From the NCBI GenBank assembly GCA_965200145.1, contig CBDATG010000002.1, positions 1,116,001-1,180,000 of the forward strand: DNA of 64,000 nt, in the 5' to 3' direction. The position numbers and the translations under genes were made by a program. The DNA comes from CBDATG01 sp965200145 (GTDB lineage Bacteria; Chloroflexota; Dehalococcoidia; Lucifugimonadales; Lucifugimonadaceae). This document shows, one piece after another, positions 7,706 to 17,649 of this stretch. Every line of letters starts with the position of its first letter. The first letter of the stretch is position 1. The notes below the pieces were generated by a model. The model did no database searches. It was given only the letters and a program-made list of their open reading frames with translations, and had not been told where the DNA came from.

Positions 7706-9658
7706 TCAATCCCCGTCACGCAACGAATCATCACCAATGGAATGACCGCGAATACCGAAAACGCCACGCAACCTATCTCCCAATGAAACGCGTAGCGCTC
7801 GCAGCTCACGACGGACCGCCGCACGAAACTCAGGACCGTACTCTCCAACACGACGGTACTTCGTTTCACGCCGCCTAACAAGCGTCCGACGACTCACCTT
7901 AGTCAGAGGACCAATCTCCGACATTAGCGCACGACGCACATACCGACCTGCCAGCGCTGCATCCAGATGTGCACCACCATCCGGCTCACGCACCGACCGA
8001 TCAACTAGACCCATACCAACAGCGTCCAACGCAGTCAGACGCAGCGAACGCGCAACCTCCGGCGCTCGCAAACGATCCATCAGCTCCGTCGCCGCACCCC
8101 ACTCAGGCGATATCGGCGTGTAAACCGAATGCTCAAGCATCAACACACGATCCGCTATACCAAAGGCAAGCGCAGACTCACCTCCGCACTCTCCGATCAG
8201 AACCGATACGATCGGCGTCCTTAACCCAAGCATCAAGTCAATCAACTCCGAAACAGACTCCGCAAGTCCTGACAACTCCTGATCTATCCCTAAGGCCGGA
8301 CCAGGTGCATCCACCAGCATCACTAACGGCATCCGAAACCGCTCCGCCAATCTCGCAACGCGCTGAGCCTTGCGAAAACCAGACACTGGAACGCCACCAC
8401 GATCGTACTCGGCATCACCAAACGCCTCGGTAAACGAGATCAGAGGGGTCTGACCACCGTCCGACGCATCATCCTCTGTGTCGCCGCGGTCAACCCCGTA
8501 GCTTCGCTCCTGACCAATCACCGCAACCGGCAATCCACCAAGCCTGCCTAGTCCCGCCACCACCGACGGGTCGTCGTTGTCAACCCTATCCCCATGCAGC
8601 TCGATGAAACTCCGAAACCCATGACGAATGAAGTCGCGAGACGTCGGTCGATCCGACTTACGAGACAACTGCACCGAATGCCAACTCTCCGACCGAGAAG
8701 GCTCGAACTCACGATCCGACACAAAGAATCGAGCACCAAGCCTGTACTTCGACTCAACTAACAGCTGAAGCAACTCCGGTATCTCACCGCGATGAAACTC
8801 ACGATCTACGACGCGATCCAAGTGACCATGTGCAAGCATCGTCTCCGCATCACACTCCTGCCCGTGACCATCGAACTCATACTCAACTCGCTTGAGCGTT
8901 CCCGATGGCGCAAACCCTATCAAGGCACCAGGCTCACCTATCTTCACATCAGATATCGACGCAAAACTCGACAAAATCTGACCAGACGACGGATTCGCCA
9001 ACACCGAGATCAACGGCATGCGCTGACGATGCAAACCGCGAGCCGCCACTACCGTCTTTGCCATCTGGTTCAGCGACAGCACACCCTCTTGGATACGCGC
9101 ACCACCACTCGAAATCATCGCAACAACCGGCAACCGACGGGCTGCCGCCAACTCGAACAAACGCGCTACCTTCTCCCCTACTACCAAGCCCATGCTGCCG
9201 CCTAGAAACCCGAAGTCAATCGCAACAAGCCCGCACTCTATCCCACCTATCGAACCGGTGCCCACTATCGCCGCCTCAGTCAAGCCCGTCCGCTCCTGAT
9301 CCCGCAGCAACCTCACACGATACGAGATGCGAGGCGAAAACTCCAAGGGATCCAGCGACTCGATCCACTTGTGAGTCTCTCTGAACGAGTCAGCGTCAAC
9401 CAAGCTCGCTATACGCCTACGCGCCGGAAGATTGTAGTGAAACCTACAGGAACCGCAAACGCGTAGTCGCTCGAACAACTCCGAACCCGAAAGATCGCTA
9501 CCACACACGAGGCAGTCCGTGATCGATCCCTCAAGATCCAACGGGTGATAAGCCGTGTAATCGCTTAAGTCCAGATCATCTGACGGCTCGGAACCCGAAA
9601 AAATAGGAGTAAATGTCATCGCTAAAGCCGATACACACCTAGAACTGTCAAATCTCAT
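7706..9658 (-). CDS. acetyl-CoA carboxylase carboxyltransferase, beta-alpha fusion
   Basis: One 650-residue polypeptide carries both carboxyltransferase subunits, which move carboxyl from biotin to acetyl-CoA to give malonyl-CoA. Residues 49-71 hold the AccD zinc ribbon (CLVC and CGSC), followed by the beta crotonase-like fold with ISSGGARIQEG. From about residue 330 the AccA part follows (DFIRHGFRSFIELHGDR, LVDAPGPALGIDQE, GECGGESALAFGIADRVLML). Such fusions are known in Actinobacteria, Chloroflexi and archaea. The start is uncertain: neither the ATG at 9658 nor MTFTP at 9619 has a good ribosome site, and homology begins near residue 28. acpP and fabD lie several genes upstream. Confidence 0.93.
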   Translation of the reverse strand: MRFDSSRCVSALAMTFTPIFSGSEPSDDLDLSDYTAYHPLDLEGSITDCLVCGSDLSGSELFERLRVCGSCRFHYNLPARRRIASLVDADSFRETHKWIESLDPLEFSPRISYRVRLLRDQERTGLTEAAIVGTGSIGGIECGLVAIDFGFLGGSMGLVVGEKVARLFELAAARRLPVVAMISSGGARIQEGVLSLNQMAKTVVAARGLHRQRMPLISVLANPSSGQILSSFASISDVKIGEPGALIGFAPSGTLKRVEYEFDGHGQECDAETMLAHGHLDRVVDREFHRGEIPELLQLLVESKYRLGARFFVSDREFEPSRSESWHSVQLSRKSDRPTSRDFIRHGFRSFIELHGDRVDNDDPSVVAGLGRLGGLPVAVIGQERSYGVDRGDTEDDASDGGQTPLISFTEAFGDAEYDRGGVPVSGFRKAQRVARLAERFRMPLVMLVDAPGPALGIDQELSGLAESVSELIDLMLGLRTPIVSVLIGECGGESALAFGIADRVLMLEHSVYTPISPEWGAATELMDRLRAPEVARSLRLTALDAVGMGLVDRSVREPDGGAHLDAALAGRYVRRALMSEIGPLTKVSRRTLVRRRETKYRRVGEYGPEFRAAVRRELRALRVSLGDRLRGVFGIRGHSIGDDSLRDGD

Positions 9659-9840
9659 CCAAGCATGTGTATCGAATTCTAACCCCTACACAACACAAAC
9701 ACGCAATGCCCAGGTCCCGCTCTATCGAAGCGCGGGCACCATACGAGTACGCCACCGACAACGTAGATAGCTTACTGGTGCACCGCCACCACCTACGCAC
9801 AGACTTCACCCGAAGAACGCTGCCACCACGCCTCGAACCT

Positions 9841-9863
9841 CCCGGGTGCACATCGCACCCGGG
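9841..9863 (-). terminator. hairpin downstream of ftsK
   Basis: Perfect 9-bp arms CCCGGGTGC and GCACCCGGG enclose a 5-nt loop, starting 17 bp beyond the ftsK stop codon on the minus strand. There is no T tract, so this may be a processing or pausing hairpin rather than a true intrinsic terminator. It could end the ftsK transcript before accDA. Confidence 0.45.
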
Positions 9864-9879
9864 AAGTCCTACGGGGCGC

Positions 9880-12813
9880 CTATACTGCAGGTTGCAGTAC
9901 CTTCCGAGGCTTACCAGGCTCGCCCGGACCAACAACACCAGCATCCTCAAGATCATCCATCAACCTCGCCGCGCGGGGATATCCCACCTTCAGCTTACGT
10001 TGAAGATACGACGTCGACAACGTCTTCTGACCCTGTGCCAGCTGCGATGCCTCACGCAACAAATCCATGTCAGCGTCCGAACCACCGCCAAGAGACGGTA
10101 TACCAGCACCGCCATCATCAGAATCGAAATCAACCTCCAGCTGCGGCAACGGCGGAGACCCACCATCCTTCCAGAACCCAACCACGGACTCGATCTCCTC
10201 TTCAGCCAAAAACGCTCCCTGCACGCGCATGGGATTGCTCAAGTTGATCGGCTTGTATAGCATGTCGCCCTTGCCAAGCAACTTATCCGCACCATTCGAA
10301 TCAAGGATCGTCCGGCTATCAACCTGCGACATCACAGAGAAACTGATCCGAGATGGAAAGTTCGCCTTGATCAATCCAGTAACGACATCAACCGACGGAC
10401 GTTGCGTCGCAACTACCAGGTGCACGCCCGTAGCGCGTCCCAACTGGGCTAGACGCACCAGGACCTGCTCCACCTCGTTCCCACTCGTCAGCATCAAGTC
10501 CGCCAACTCGTCAACGATGATCAACAGGTATGGCATCTTGACCTGACTACGTGTGTTGAAGTGCGTGATGTTCTTGACACCCGCAGACTCCAACTTCGCA
10601 AACCGTTCCATCATCTCCCGAGTCAAAGCCTTCAGTACAGCCAAAGCACGAGTCGGCTCAACCACGACCGGCGAGTAAAGATGCGGTATCCCCTGGTAAG
10701 GAGTCAACTCAACACGCTTCGGATCAATCATCACCATCCGAACCTGCATCGGATTGCGACAAAGAAGCAAACCCGTCACTATCGTGTTGATGCAGACACT
10801 CTTACCCGAGCCAGTCGCACCAGCAACCAACGTATGAGGCATTGTTGCGAAATCCGCCATCACAGGATCACCACCACTGCCCATGCCGAGAGGAACCGGC
10901 AGTGCGGCTTCCTCAACGAACTCACGCCACTGGTCAGTGTCCATAACCGAACGAAGATTCACCGGCGTCGGATCAGCATTCGGAACCTCAATCCCAACTA
11001 CCGATGCACCGGGCACCACTGACTCGAACCGGATATTCGGACACTTCAACGCGAGCGCTATGTCTTTCTCGCGATTCAAGATCGTGTCCACCCGAACCCT
11101 CTGTGCCGCCGTCTTCGATTGCGGACCGCCACCCTTCCAACCGGGCTTCAACCCATACATCGTCACCGTCGGACCAACGCGAATCTGATCAACGGAAACG
11201 TCAACACCATGTTGCGACAAAGACTCCTCAATCAACTCACTCGTCGCCTCTATCTCCGCCGCCGTTACTCCACCTGTCGGAGCTTCCTGTAGCGAATCCC
11301 CCGGCGGCAACCTCCACGGAAAATCGATCAAGGCCTCTTCCAACCGACCCGCAACCAAGGACGGATCCCCGTCCTCAATCTCCATACCGTCTATTCCACT
11401 GGATCCCGACGAAGAATCATCCGCAATCCCACTGAGACCCGAAACATCATCAAACGCCATCGCCGAATCCTCGGACAACTCGCCAACATCAGGAACAGAC
11501 GAGTCCGAACCCAACTCGTCGATCTCCGCCGAAAGCTCCTCTCTCAGCCGCTCATACGCGGCATCCCCTGACAGCGCAGCGTCCAAATCCGAGCCCAAAT
11601 CAGATACGGAATCATCCGCCGCAATCCCACCTATGACATCCGGGTCTTCACCAACGTGCTCGACGTCATCGACATCAACAGGCGCATCCACTGCAACGTC
11701 CGTCCCCCTCGCAATCGACTCGCTGTTTAGCACCTCTGAAACTCCACGGAACGGCGGTGGGTCAAGTTCGACAGAGTCAGCGGAAGTGGAAGACGCGTCA
11801 GGCTTAGATACCAGCGTCTGACCCAGACCGAACACCACCCGCTCCTTCGATGCCTGGTAACTACTACCTAATCCCGTCCCATTGCCATTACCGTCGCGCC
11901 TAACCCCAGAATAATCAACATCGGCCGTCGCATGACCCTTGAACGCCGTTGCAACATCTGACAACTCAGGATGCTCAACGCCCTGCAACGGATGACCATC
12001 AGGCAAATCAGACGGAACAGATCCCGTAGTGGTAGCACCAGTCATCGCTGTAGCAACAGCCGGCTCCGCCGACGAACCCTCAACCGGCGCAGAGTCCGAC
12101 GAGCCCCCCCGATTCTTGAATAAGCCGCCCACAAACGAACCGAAGCCCACCATTCCAGATATCACCGCCGACATCACGATCAACCCTCCAATGCCCGCAA
12201 GACGTGCTCCGGTCCCATAACCCGACGGCACCTGACCCAGCAAGCCAACCGCAAACAACACGCCAACTCGCGCCCAAGCCTGCACGGGCAACCACCAGCT
12301 AACGTTGTAGCGGTCCCAAACGAACGGCTCCCGTACAACATACTCCGCCAACCTGCCGCCCATAGTCGAACCCATCGCAGAACCTAGAGGCGCATCGAAT
12401 ACGCCAAGAATCCCGACAGCACCAAGCAACACCAGACTGCTCGTACTGACCGCCAACCACTTCCGCGCAAACCAACCCGTTCGTGCTATCAGTACATACG
12501 AAAACGCACAACTCCAAATCCCAACTGGTACAACGGACCAGCCAAGCCAAGCAGTGACATCCGCGCGCCACCAGTAACCCGCTCCTGCCGCTGCCAACAC
12601 CAGAAACCCAAACACCAAGTGACGCGTCAGCGTCAACCAAGTCACACCCTTGAACTCGTCGCCACCTCCGCTCTTGGCACGCTTTGACCTCCTGCCTTTA
12701 TCCCCAGACTCCCGACCCTTGGACCGCGAACGCCGCCGTCCACCCTCTTCATCTATTGGGTCCGCTTGTTCTTCAAGCTCATCAGTCGAAAGTCTGTCCA
12801 TTTCGTAGGTCAA
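9880..12813 (-). CDS. ftsK: DNA translocase FtsK/SpoIIIE
   Basis: FtsK pumps chromosomal DNA through the division septum and helps resolve dimers. The 977-residue protein begins with a basic/acidic leader, followed by membrane spans between about residues 60 and 225. An acidic, Ser/Asp-rich linker of roughly 300 residues follows, then the motor. Walker A GATGSGKS is at 665-672, the Walker B strand LLIIVDE at 763-769, and ATQRPSVDVVTGLIKANFPS is diagnostic. The last 65 or so residues form the gamma winged helix that reads KOPS-type sites. The start overlaps the 3' end of the RNase J gene by 32 bp (20 bp if Met5 is used), suggesting translational coupling. Confidence 0.95.
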   Translation of the reverse strand: MTYEMDRLSTDELEEQADPIDEEGGRRRSRSKGRESGDKGRRSKRAKSGGGDEFKGVTWLTLTRHLVFGFLVLAAAGAGYWWRADVTAWLGWSVVPVGIWSCAFSYVLIARTGWFARKWLAVSTSSLVLLGAVGILGVFDAPLGSAMGSTMGGRLAEYVVREPFVWDRYNVSWWLPVQAWARVGVLFAVGLLGQVPSGYGTGARLAGIGGLIVMSAVISGMVGFGSFVGGLFKNRGGSSDSAPVEGSSAEPAVATAMTGATTTGSVPSDLPDGHPLQGVEHPELSDVATAFKGHATADVDYSGVRRDGNGNGTGLGSSYQASKERVVFGLGQTLVSKPDASSTSADSVELDPPPFRGVSEVLNSESIARGTDVAVDAPVDVDDVEHVGEDPDVIGGIAADDSVSDLGSDLDAALSGDAAYERLREELSAEIDELGSDSSVPDVGELSEDSAMAFDDVSGLSGIADDSSSGSSGIDGMEIEDGDPSLVAGRLEEALIDFPWRLPPGDSLQEAPTGGVTAAEIEATSELIEESLSQHGVDVSVDQIRVGPTVTMYGLKPGWKGGGPQSKTAAQRVRVDTILNREKDIALALKCPNIRFESVVPGASVVGIEVPNADPTPVNLRSVMDTDQWREFVEEAALPVPLGMGSGGDPVMADFATMPHTLVAGATGSGKSVCINTIVTGLLLCRNPMQVRMVMIDPKRVELTPYQGIPHLYSPVVVEPTRALAVLKALTREMMERFAKLESAGVKNITHFNTRSQVKMPYLLIIVDELADLMLTSGNEVEQVLVRLAQLGRATGVHLVVATQRPSVDVVTGLIKANFPSRISFSVMSQVDSRTILDSNGADKLLGKGDMLYKPINLSNPMRVQGAFLAEEEIESVVGFWKDGGSPPLPQLEVDFDSDDGGAGIPSLGGGSDADMDLLREASQLAQGQKTLSTSYLQRKLKVGYPRAARLMDDLEDAGVVGPGEPGKPRKVLQPAV

Positions 12814-14488
12814 TTTGCGTCACCATGATCAACGGCCGCCGACGCGTCCTCGTATACAAGAACCGCTCCAGACAAGCCCTCGCTATCTTCTCCGTCTCTG
12901 ATAACGCTACCGATTCACCAATCCCCAAATCAACGCTTTCGACCAACTCTTGAGAAGCATCATCCATCAATATCCCTACATCAGCAGAATCCACGAAACC
13001 AGACGTTCTCAGAAGCGGCGACCCAACTACCCCGTCGTCACCCAGCACATACGAAACAAACACAACACCGTCGCGCGCCAAACGACGACGCTCACGCACT
13101 ACACTCCCTAGCTCGTCCCACTCGCCCTCGCCATGAATCAGCACGTTTCCAGATGCCACACTGCCAGATATCCGAACCCCGTCTGCATCCATCTCCAACA
13201 CCTGGCCATCCGTCACCAAGTTCACGTTCTCGCCCGGTATACCCATCTCCAACGCCAGCTCGCAGTGCGATCGTAGCATCCGATACTCACCGTGAATCGG
13301 CGTGAAATACTCCGGCTGAATCAGATTCAGCATCGTCTTCAACTCATCACGAGACGCATGACCCGATACGTGCACCGAACGATCCCGCGCCGTGATCAAC
13401 TTCACCCCTACTTTCGCAAGATCATTAGCAACATCATTTACCGCCTGCTCATTACCCGGTATCGTCCGCGATGACATGATCACCGTGTCCTCCGCCACCA
13501 ACCTCACATCACGATGCTCACCCCGCGACATCCTGACCAACCCAGCCTCAGACTCACCCTGCGTACCCGTCGTCATGATCGCTACCTCGCGATCGGCGTA
13601 ACCATCAATATCTCGCGCAGGAATAATCAAGTCAGGCGGAAACGACAAGTAACCCGCACGACGACCCAGCTCACAAGTGTCTCGCATCCCACGACCTACG
13701 ATCGCCAGCTTTCGACCCATCGAATACGCCGCATCCGCTACCATCTGCAAACGAGCCAACTGCGTCGAAAAACTCGCAACGATCACACGACCTTCAGCAC
13801 TCGCCATCGCACCATAAATCGAATCCGATGCCAACCTATCTGATCCAGACCTCCCAGGCACCATCGCATTCGTCGAATCCGACAACAGCAACCTAACGCC
13901 ACGCTCCGAAACACTCGAAAGCGCACCGTAATCTGTCGCACCTCCAAGCCGAGGCTCATCGTCCAGTTTGAAGTCACCAGTGTGGAAAATCCCACCTTGA
14001 CGAGTCGCGATGTAGATAGCACACGAATCCGGAATGCTATGGCACATCGGATACCACGCCGCACTCATCGAACCGAAGCTGTAGGAACGACCCGTATCAA
14101 CGACGTGCATCCGAACTTTACGAACACCGTTCTTCTGCAACACTGACGAAACAAGGTCAGCCGACAAACGTGACGCGTAAACCGGCGCATCCACCAACTC
14201 AAGAAGGTGCGGAACAGCACCGATGTGATCAAGATGCCCGTGGGTAATCAATATACCACGCACTCGCTCGCGATTCGAAGCGACATACTCCATGTTCGGC
14301 ACCACACGCTCAACTCCAGGAGTCCCAGGACCTGGAAACTGCAAACCCGCATCTATCACCAACATGTCCCGACCAGACTCAATAACCATCATGTTCATCC
14401 CTACCTCTCCCAATCCACCAAGAGGTATCACCTTAACTGCGTCGCCACCGCTGCCAGCGCCGCCCACAATCTTGCGTCTCCGCGCCAT
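12782..14488 (-). CDS. rnj: ribonuclease J
   Basis: RNase J is a metallo-beta-lactamase/beta-CASP nuclease with endonuclease and 5'-3' exonuclease activity in mRNA decay and rRNA maturation. The 568-residue product shows PLGGLGEVGMNM, the zinc motif HGHLDHIG (His83, His85, Asp87, His88), HTGDFKLD, DSTNA, the beta-CASP segment with VSGHASRDELK, and PIHGEYRML, in the right order. It is the only ribonuclease J in the window and sits directly upstream of ftsK with overlapping ends. With PNPase at 1-3 kb it gives a Gram-positive-like RNA decay set. Confidence 0.95.
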   Translation of the reverse strand: MARRRKIVGGAGSGGDAVKVIPLGGLGEVGMNMMVIESGRDMLVIDAGLQFPGPGTPGVERVVPNMEYVASNRERVRGILITHGHLDHIGAVPHLLELVDAPVYASRLSADLVSSVLQKNGVRKVRMHVVDTGRSYSFGSMSAAWYPMCHSIPDSCAIYIATRQGGIFHTGDFKLDDEPRLGGATDYGALSSVSERGVRLLLSDSTNAMVPGRSGSDRLASDSIYGAMASAEGRVIVASFSTQLARLQMVADAAYSMGRKLAIVGRGMRDTCELGRRAGYLSFPPDLIIPARDIDGYADREVAIMTTGTQGESEAGLVRMSRGEHRDVRLVAEDTVIMSSRTIPGNEQAVNDVANDLAKVGVKLITARDRSVHVSGHASRDELKTMLNLIQPEYFTPIHGEYRMLRSHCELALEMGIPGENVNLVTDGQVLEMDADGVRISGSVASGNVLIHGEGEWDELGSVVRERRRLARDGVVFVSYVLGDDGVVGSPLLRTSGFVDSADVGILMDDASQELVESVDLGIGESVALSETEKIARACLERFLYTRTRRRPLIMVTQIDLRNGQTFD

Positions 14489-14522
14489 ACTGAAACCTAA
14501 ATCCTAACCTGGCGTTCACAAA

Positions 14523-15260
14523 TCACATCAGCGACCCTTGATCGCGCTCGCTCTCAGCACCGAATGACGGCGGCCAGTCGTCCGAGCCACCCTCAGACGC
14601 AACCCGTTCGCCGTGAGACCCAGCCTCGCCAGCACCTGACACGGACTTGCCCGCGCTACCCTCGGACAAACGCATCCTGATACCCGCCAACAAGCCCTCC
14701 GGAATGCGTTGAAAATCAGAACGCAATGTCGGAAGAGCACTCGAATTCCGCAACGCATACGCAGGATGATACGTCGGGAGCAACGCACGACCTTCGTACT
14801 CCATTATCTGCCCGCGTACTGCAGAAACACGACCACCAGGAGCAAAACGAGTCAGCGGAACCGCGCCCAAAGTAACAAGCAACACAGGATCCACTACCGC
14901 CAGCTGCTCGTCAAGGTAACCCGAACATGCCGACATCTCGCCCGCATCAGGATTGCGATTGCCCGGCGGACGACACTTAACCATATTCAATATGTACACG
15001 TCCTCACGACGCATCCCTATCGATGCAATCAACTCATCCAACAACTTACCGGCACGACCAACGAACGGCCGACCCTGCTCATCTTCTTCCCTGCCCGGAC
15101 CCTCGCCAATAAACATCACCTCCGCCGTAGCAGACCCCTCCCCTGGCACCGTCCGATTCCGAGTCGCTGACAGACCGCAAAGCGTGCAATCGCGTATTCG
15201 CAGTCCAATCGCGTCCAGCAACGATGCCGCCGACACTGCCCCGCCTAGAGAATCACTCAC
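14523..15260 (-). CDS. uracil-DNA glycosylase, family 4 (Fe-S)
   Basis: It excises uracil from DNA as the first step of base-excision repair. The four [4Fe-4S] cysteines are visible at residues 25, 28, 96 and 112 (CTLC, KCRPPGNR, CSGYL). The family-4 active-site segment GEGPGREEDEQGRPFVGRAG is at about 53-72, and the C-terminal motif is LPTYHPAYALR. The last 50 residues are a Gly/Ser/Glu-rich tail of no recognised function. It lies 35 bp upstream of the RNase J gene, same strand. Family 4 enzymes are typical of thermophiles, archaea and many deep-branching bacteria. Confidence 0.92.
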   Translation of the reverse strand: MSDSLGGAVSAASLLDAIGLRIRDCTLCGLSATRNRTVPGEGSATAEVMFIGEGPGREEDEQGRPFVGRAGKLLDELIASIGMRREDVYILNMVKCRPPGNRNPDAGEMSACSGYLDEQLAVVDPVLLVTLGAVPLTRFAPGGRVSAVRGQIMEYEGRALLPTYHPAYALRNSSALPTLRSDFQRIPEGLLAGIRMRLSEGSAGKSVSGAGEAGSHGERVASEGGSDDWPPSFGAESERDQGSLM

Positions 15261-15396
15261 CGTTGCATCCCCACATCAGGTCGCACCGGATGCAATCGGC
15301 ATGAACGCCAGACAGAACTCAACAAGCCGCTAGAAGCTCCGCCTCCAACGGCATCACGCGACTCATGCCGACGTATCCACCCGACTGAGTTCGAGA

Positions 15397-15651
15397 TCAG
15401 TCTTTGATTCCCTCAGACTTCAAGTAGTTAACAGCATCCTGCACCGTAACGATGTTCTCCGCCGCCTCGTCCGGTATCTCCAAAGCCTTGTCCTCAGTAC
15501 TGAACTCATCCTCAAACGCCATCATCATCTCAACTAGATCGAGCGAATCAGCATTGAGGTCATCCGTGAACTTCGACTCCGGTTGAACCTCATCGATCTC
15601 AACGCTCAGCTTATCCGCTGTAATCTCTCTTACCCTGTCAATGACTGCCAT
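15397..15651 (-). CDS. acpP: acyl carrier protein
   Basis: ACP carries growing acyl chains on a 4'-phosphopantetheine arm during fatty-acid synthesis. The 84-residue acidic protein has the DSLDLVEMMMAFEDEF motif, with the phosphopantetheine serine at residue 36. GGAG lies 10 nt upstream of the ATG. It follows nusB, fabD, rpmF and yceD on the same strand, a common fatty-acid/ribosome cluster. The insert STEDKALEIPDEAAENI shows normal ACP helix III spacing. Confidence 0.95.
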   Translation of the reverse strand: MAVIDRVREITADKLSVEIDEVQPESKFTDDLNADSLDLVEMMMAFEDEFSTEDKALEIPDEAAENIVTVQDAVNYLKSEGIKD

Positions 15652-15759
15652 ACTGTTAAATCTCCAAATCTCTTGAGCGTGCGGGCCGTAGCACTCGGCT
15701 CACACCGTACAAACGAAAACGATTATATCCCACATATTCGCAAAATCGACCAGACACTC

Positions 15760-16269
15760 CTAAGACACATCCTCACCTTGATTTTCAAGCACGCCAGAGC
15801 GTACCACCGCACCGAGCACGCCGTTAACGAACCGACCGCCACCATCCGTCGTCAGTAACTTCGCTACCGTAACCGCCTCATTGATCACCACTGCCTCCGC
15901 AACGTCGCCACCCGACATCATCTCCGCGCATGCCAATCGCAACACGTTTCGCAGTATCACATCCGAAGCCTCCGACGAAGACCAGTTAGCGAATCGATCA
16001 ATCAGCACATCCGTTCGCTCGCGCCTACTCTCAACTACCGCCACCAGAGAAGCCGCGAACGCGCGCTGCTTCCCTTTCATCCGAAACTCGTCAAACACCC
16101 ATTGCAAACACTGCGAAGACGGACGATTCGTTAAGTCCGAAGCATACAGCGACTGCACAACCGCCAATCGCGCACCCGTGCGACCCCACGGCACTCGCGG
16201 CTCCGACTCCCCAACGAGCTCATACTCACCGCCCATCTCTAGCGGATCATTCTCGACTACATCCTCCAT
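15760..16269 (-). CDS. nusB: transcription antitermination protein NusB
   Basis: NusB binds boxA RNA with S10 to promote antitermination in rRNA operons. The 169-residue product is all-helical in character, with family features GARLAVVQSLYA at the start and ILRNVLRLACAEM, AVVINEAVTVAKLL and RFVNGVLGAVVR near the end. There is an N-terminal extension of about 25 acidic residues before homology begins, so a later start is possible. It lies between fabD and acpP, on the same strand. Confidence 0.9.
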   Translation of the reverse strand: MEDVVENDPLEMGGEYELVGESEPRVPWGRTGARLAVVQSLYASDLTNRPSSQCLQWVFDEFRMKGKQRAFAASLVAVVESRRERTDVLIDRFANWSSSEASDVILRNVLRLACAEMMSGGDVAEAVVINEAVTVAKLLTTDGGGRFVNGVLGAVVRSGVLENQGEDVS

Positions 16270-16356
16270 ACCAACAACCGCCGACTCGGTGCAAACGATG
16301 CCGTTGCTTGTTCAGGAATGCCCGAACGGCCGGGCTCCTACTGGTACCAAGCCGCG

Positions 16357-17304
16357 TTACGCCGCTTCCGCAAACTCCCAAACAGAATCGTAATTGTGCA
16401 CATTCCGCACCGACGCACCGCGGTCTATCCGCTTGATCATCCCAGACAACACCTTGCCGTTGCCAATCTCCACGAACTCGTCAACACCGCCGTCAAGCAT
16501 GTACTGAACACCACTGTTCCACTGAACGCACGATGTCAGCTGGCGACGAAGTTCACTCCTAACCTCGTCCGCCGTCGTCAGAGGCCGAGCATCTACATTG
16601 CCAATCACAGGAACCAGTGGATCGCTGAACCTCGTCGACGCAATCGCCGCATCCAACCCGTGTTGCGCCGAAGACATCAAACCAGAATGGAACGCCCCCG
16701 CTACCGACAGAGGTATCGCCTTCTTCGCACCACGCGCACTCGCAAAGTCCGCCGCACGAGCGAGACCCATGTGGTCACCAGCGATAATGATCTGCTCCGG
16801 CGTGTTAACCGTTGACATCTCAACACCAGAGTCTCGACAAATCTCAGCCGCCGTCAACTCGTCAACGCCAATCAACGCAAGCATCCCACCGGGCGACGAC
16901 TCACATGCCCCCTGCATCAGACGACCGCGCTCACAAACCAACTTAACCGCATCCGAAACAGACAAGACACCCGCCACCACAAGAGCCGAATACTCACCAA
17001 GGCTATGACCCGCAGCCATATCAGGCATCACCATTGTGTCAGTAGCCTCTTCAAGCGCACGCCACATCGCAATCGACGCCGTCAAGATTGCAGGTTGCGC
17101 ATTCTCAGTACGGGTCAACTCATCCGCATCGTCGCCAAACATTACATCCGATAGCTTCCGACCCAAAGCATCGTCAACCTCGTCGAACACCTCTCGACCC
17201 GCCGTCGAGTTGATGTAAACGTCATGACCCATGCCCAAGGCCTGCGAGCCCTGACCCGGGAATACAAACGCCGTTGAACCCGATTTCGAATCCTGTGTCA
17301 TCAT
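16357..17304 (-). CDS. fabD: malonyl-CoA:ACP transacylase
   Basis: FabD moves malonyl groups from CoA to ACP for fatty-acid elongation. The protein has FVFPGQGSQALGMG at 13-26, the nucleophile elbow GHSLGEYSAL with catalytic Ser101, and GAFHSGLM containing the catalytic His. The length of 315 residues is standard. Two adjacent ATG codons could start it; GGAG is about 11 nt upstream. With accDA and acpP nearby, the window holds several steps of type II fatty-acid synthesis. Confidence 0.95.
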   Translation of the reverse strand: MMTQDSKSGSTAFVFPGQGSQALGMGHDVYINSTAGREVFDEVDDALGRKLSDVMFGDDADELTRTENAQPAILTASIAMWRALEEATDTMVMPDMAAGHSLGEYSALVVAGVLSVSDAVKLVCERGRLMQGACESSPGGMLALIGVDELTAAEICRDSGVEMSTVNTPEQIIIAGDHMGLARAADFASARGAKKAIPLSVAGAFHSGLMSSAQHGLDAAIASTRFSDPLVPVIGNVDARPLTTADEVRSELRRQLTSCVQWNSGVQYMLDGGVDEFVEIGNGKVLSGMIKRIDRGASVRNVHNYDSVWEFAEAA

Positions 17305-17359
17305 CTAAGCTATTACTCCTGAACCAACGATTTGTCGCGGCAATAATGCCTAATCGAAA

Positions 17360-17581
17360 CTAACCCGAGGCAACGTTTGGTGCAAGCAGGTCCTCCTGCG
17401 GCCAGTCGCCTTTCACCGTGCGCCCCTTGTGATGTCCGCACTCCGGACACGCGCGATGCGGCGGAACCCTCAGACGACGCGAACAAGCGCACCTGACAAG
17501 CATCGGCAACGATATCGAGTGATGCGCTGCCCGGCCGCCCTTACGCGCACGAGTATGTTTCTTCTTCGGAAGAGGTGGCAT
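17360..17581 (-). CDS. rpmF: 50S ribosomal protein bL32
   Basis: The small basic protein starts MPPLPKKKHTRARKGGRAAH, the typical L32 N-terminus. It also has a zinc-ribbon-like CAC...CPEC set (residues about 32-52), as in zinc-binding L32 forms. It is preceded by the yceD/DUF177 gene 68 bp upstream and followed by fabD, the widespread yceD-rpmF-fab arrangement. The C-terminal dozen residues (WPQEDLLAPNVASG) are longer than in most homologues. Confidence 0.93.
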   Translation of the reverse strand: MPPLPKKKHTRARKGGRAAHHSISLPMLVRCACSRRLRVPPHRACPECGHHKGRTVKGDWPQEDLLAPNVASG

Positions 17582-17649
17582 TACCTGTCAAAGTCCCTGC
17601 GATTTGTACTGATTATCCTGACTGCCCGACTCACTCGAATCGCCACGGC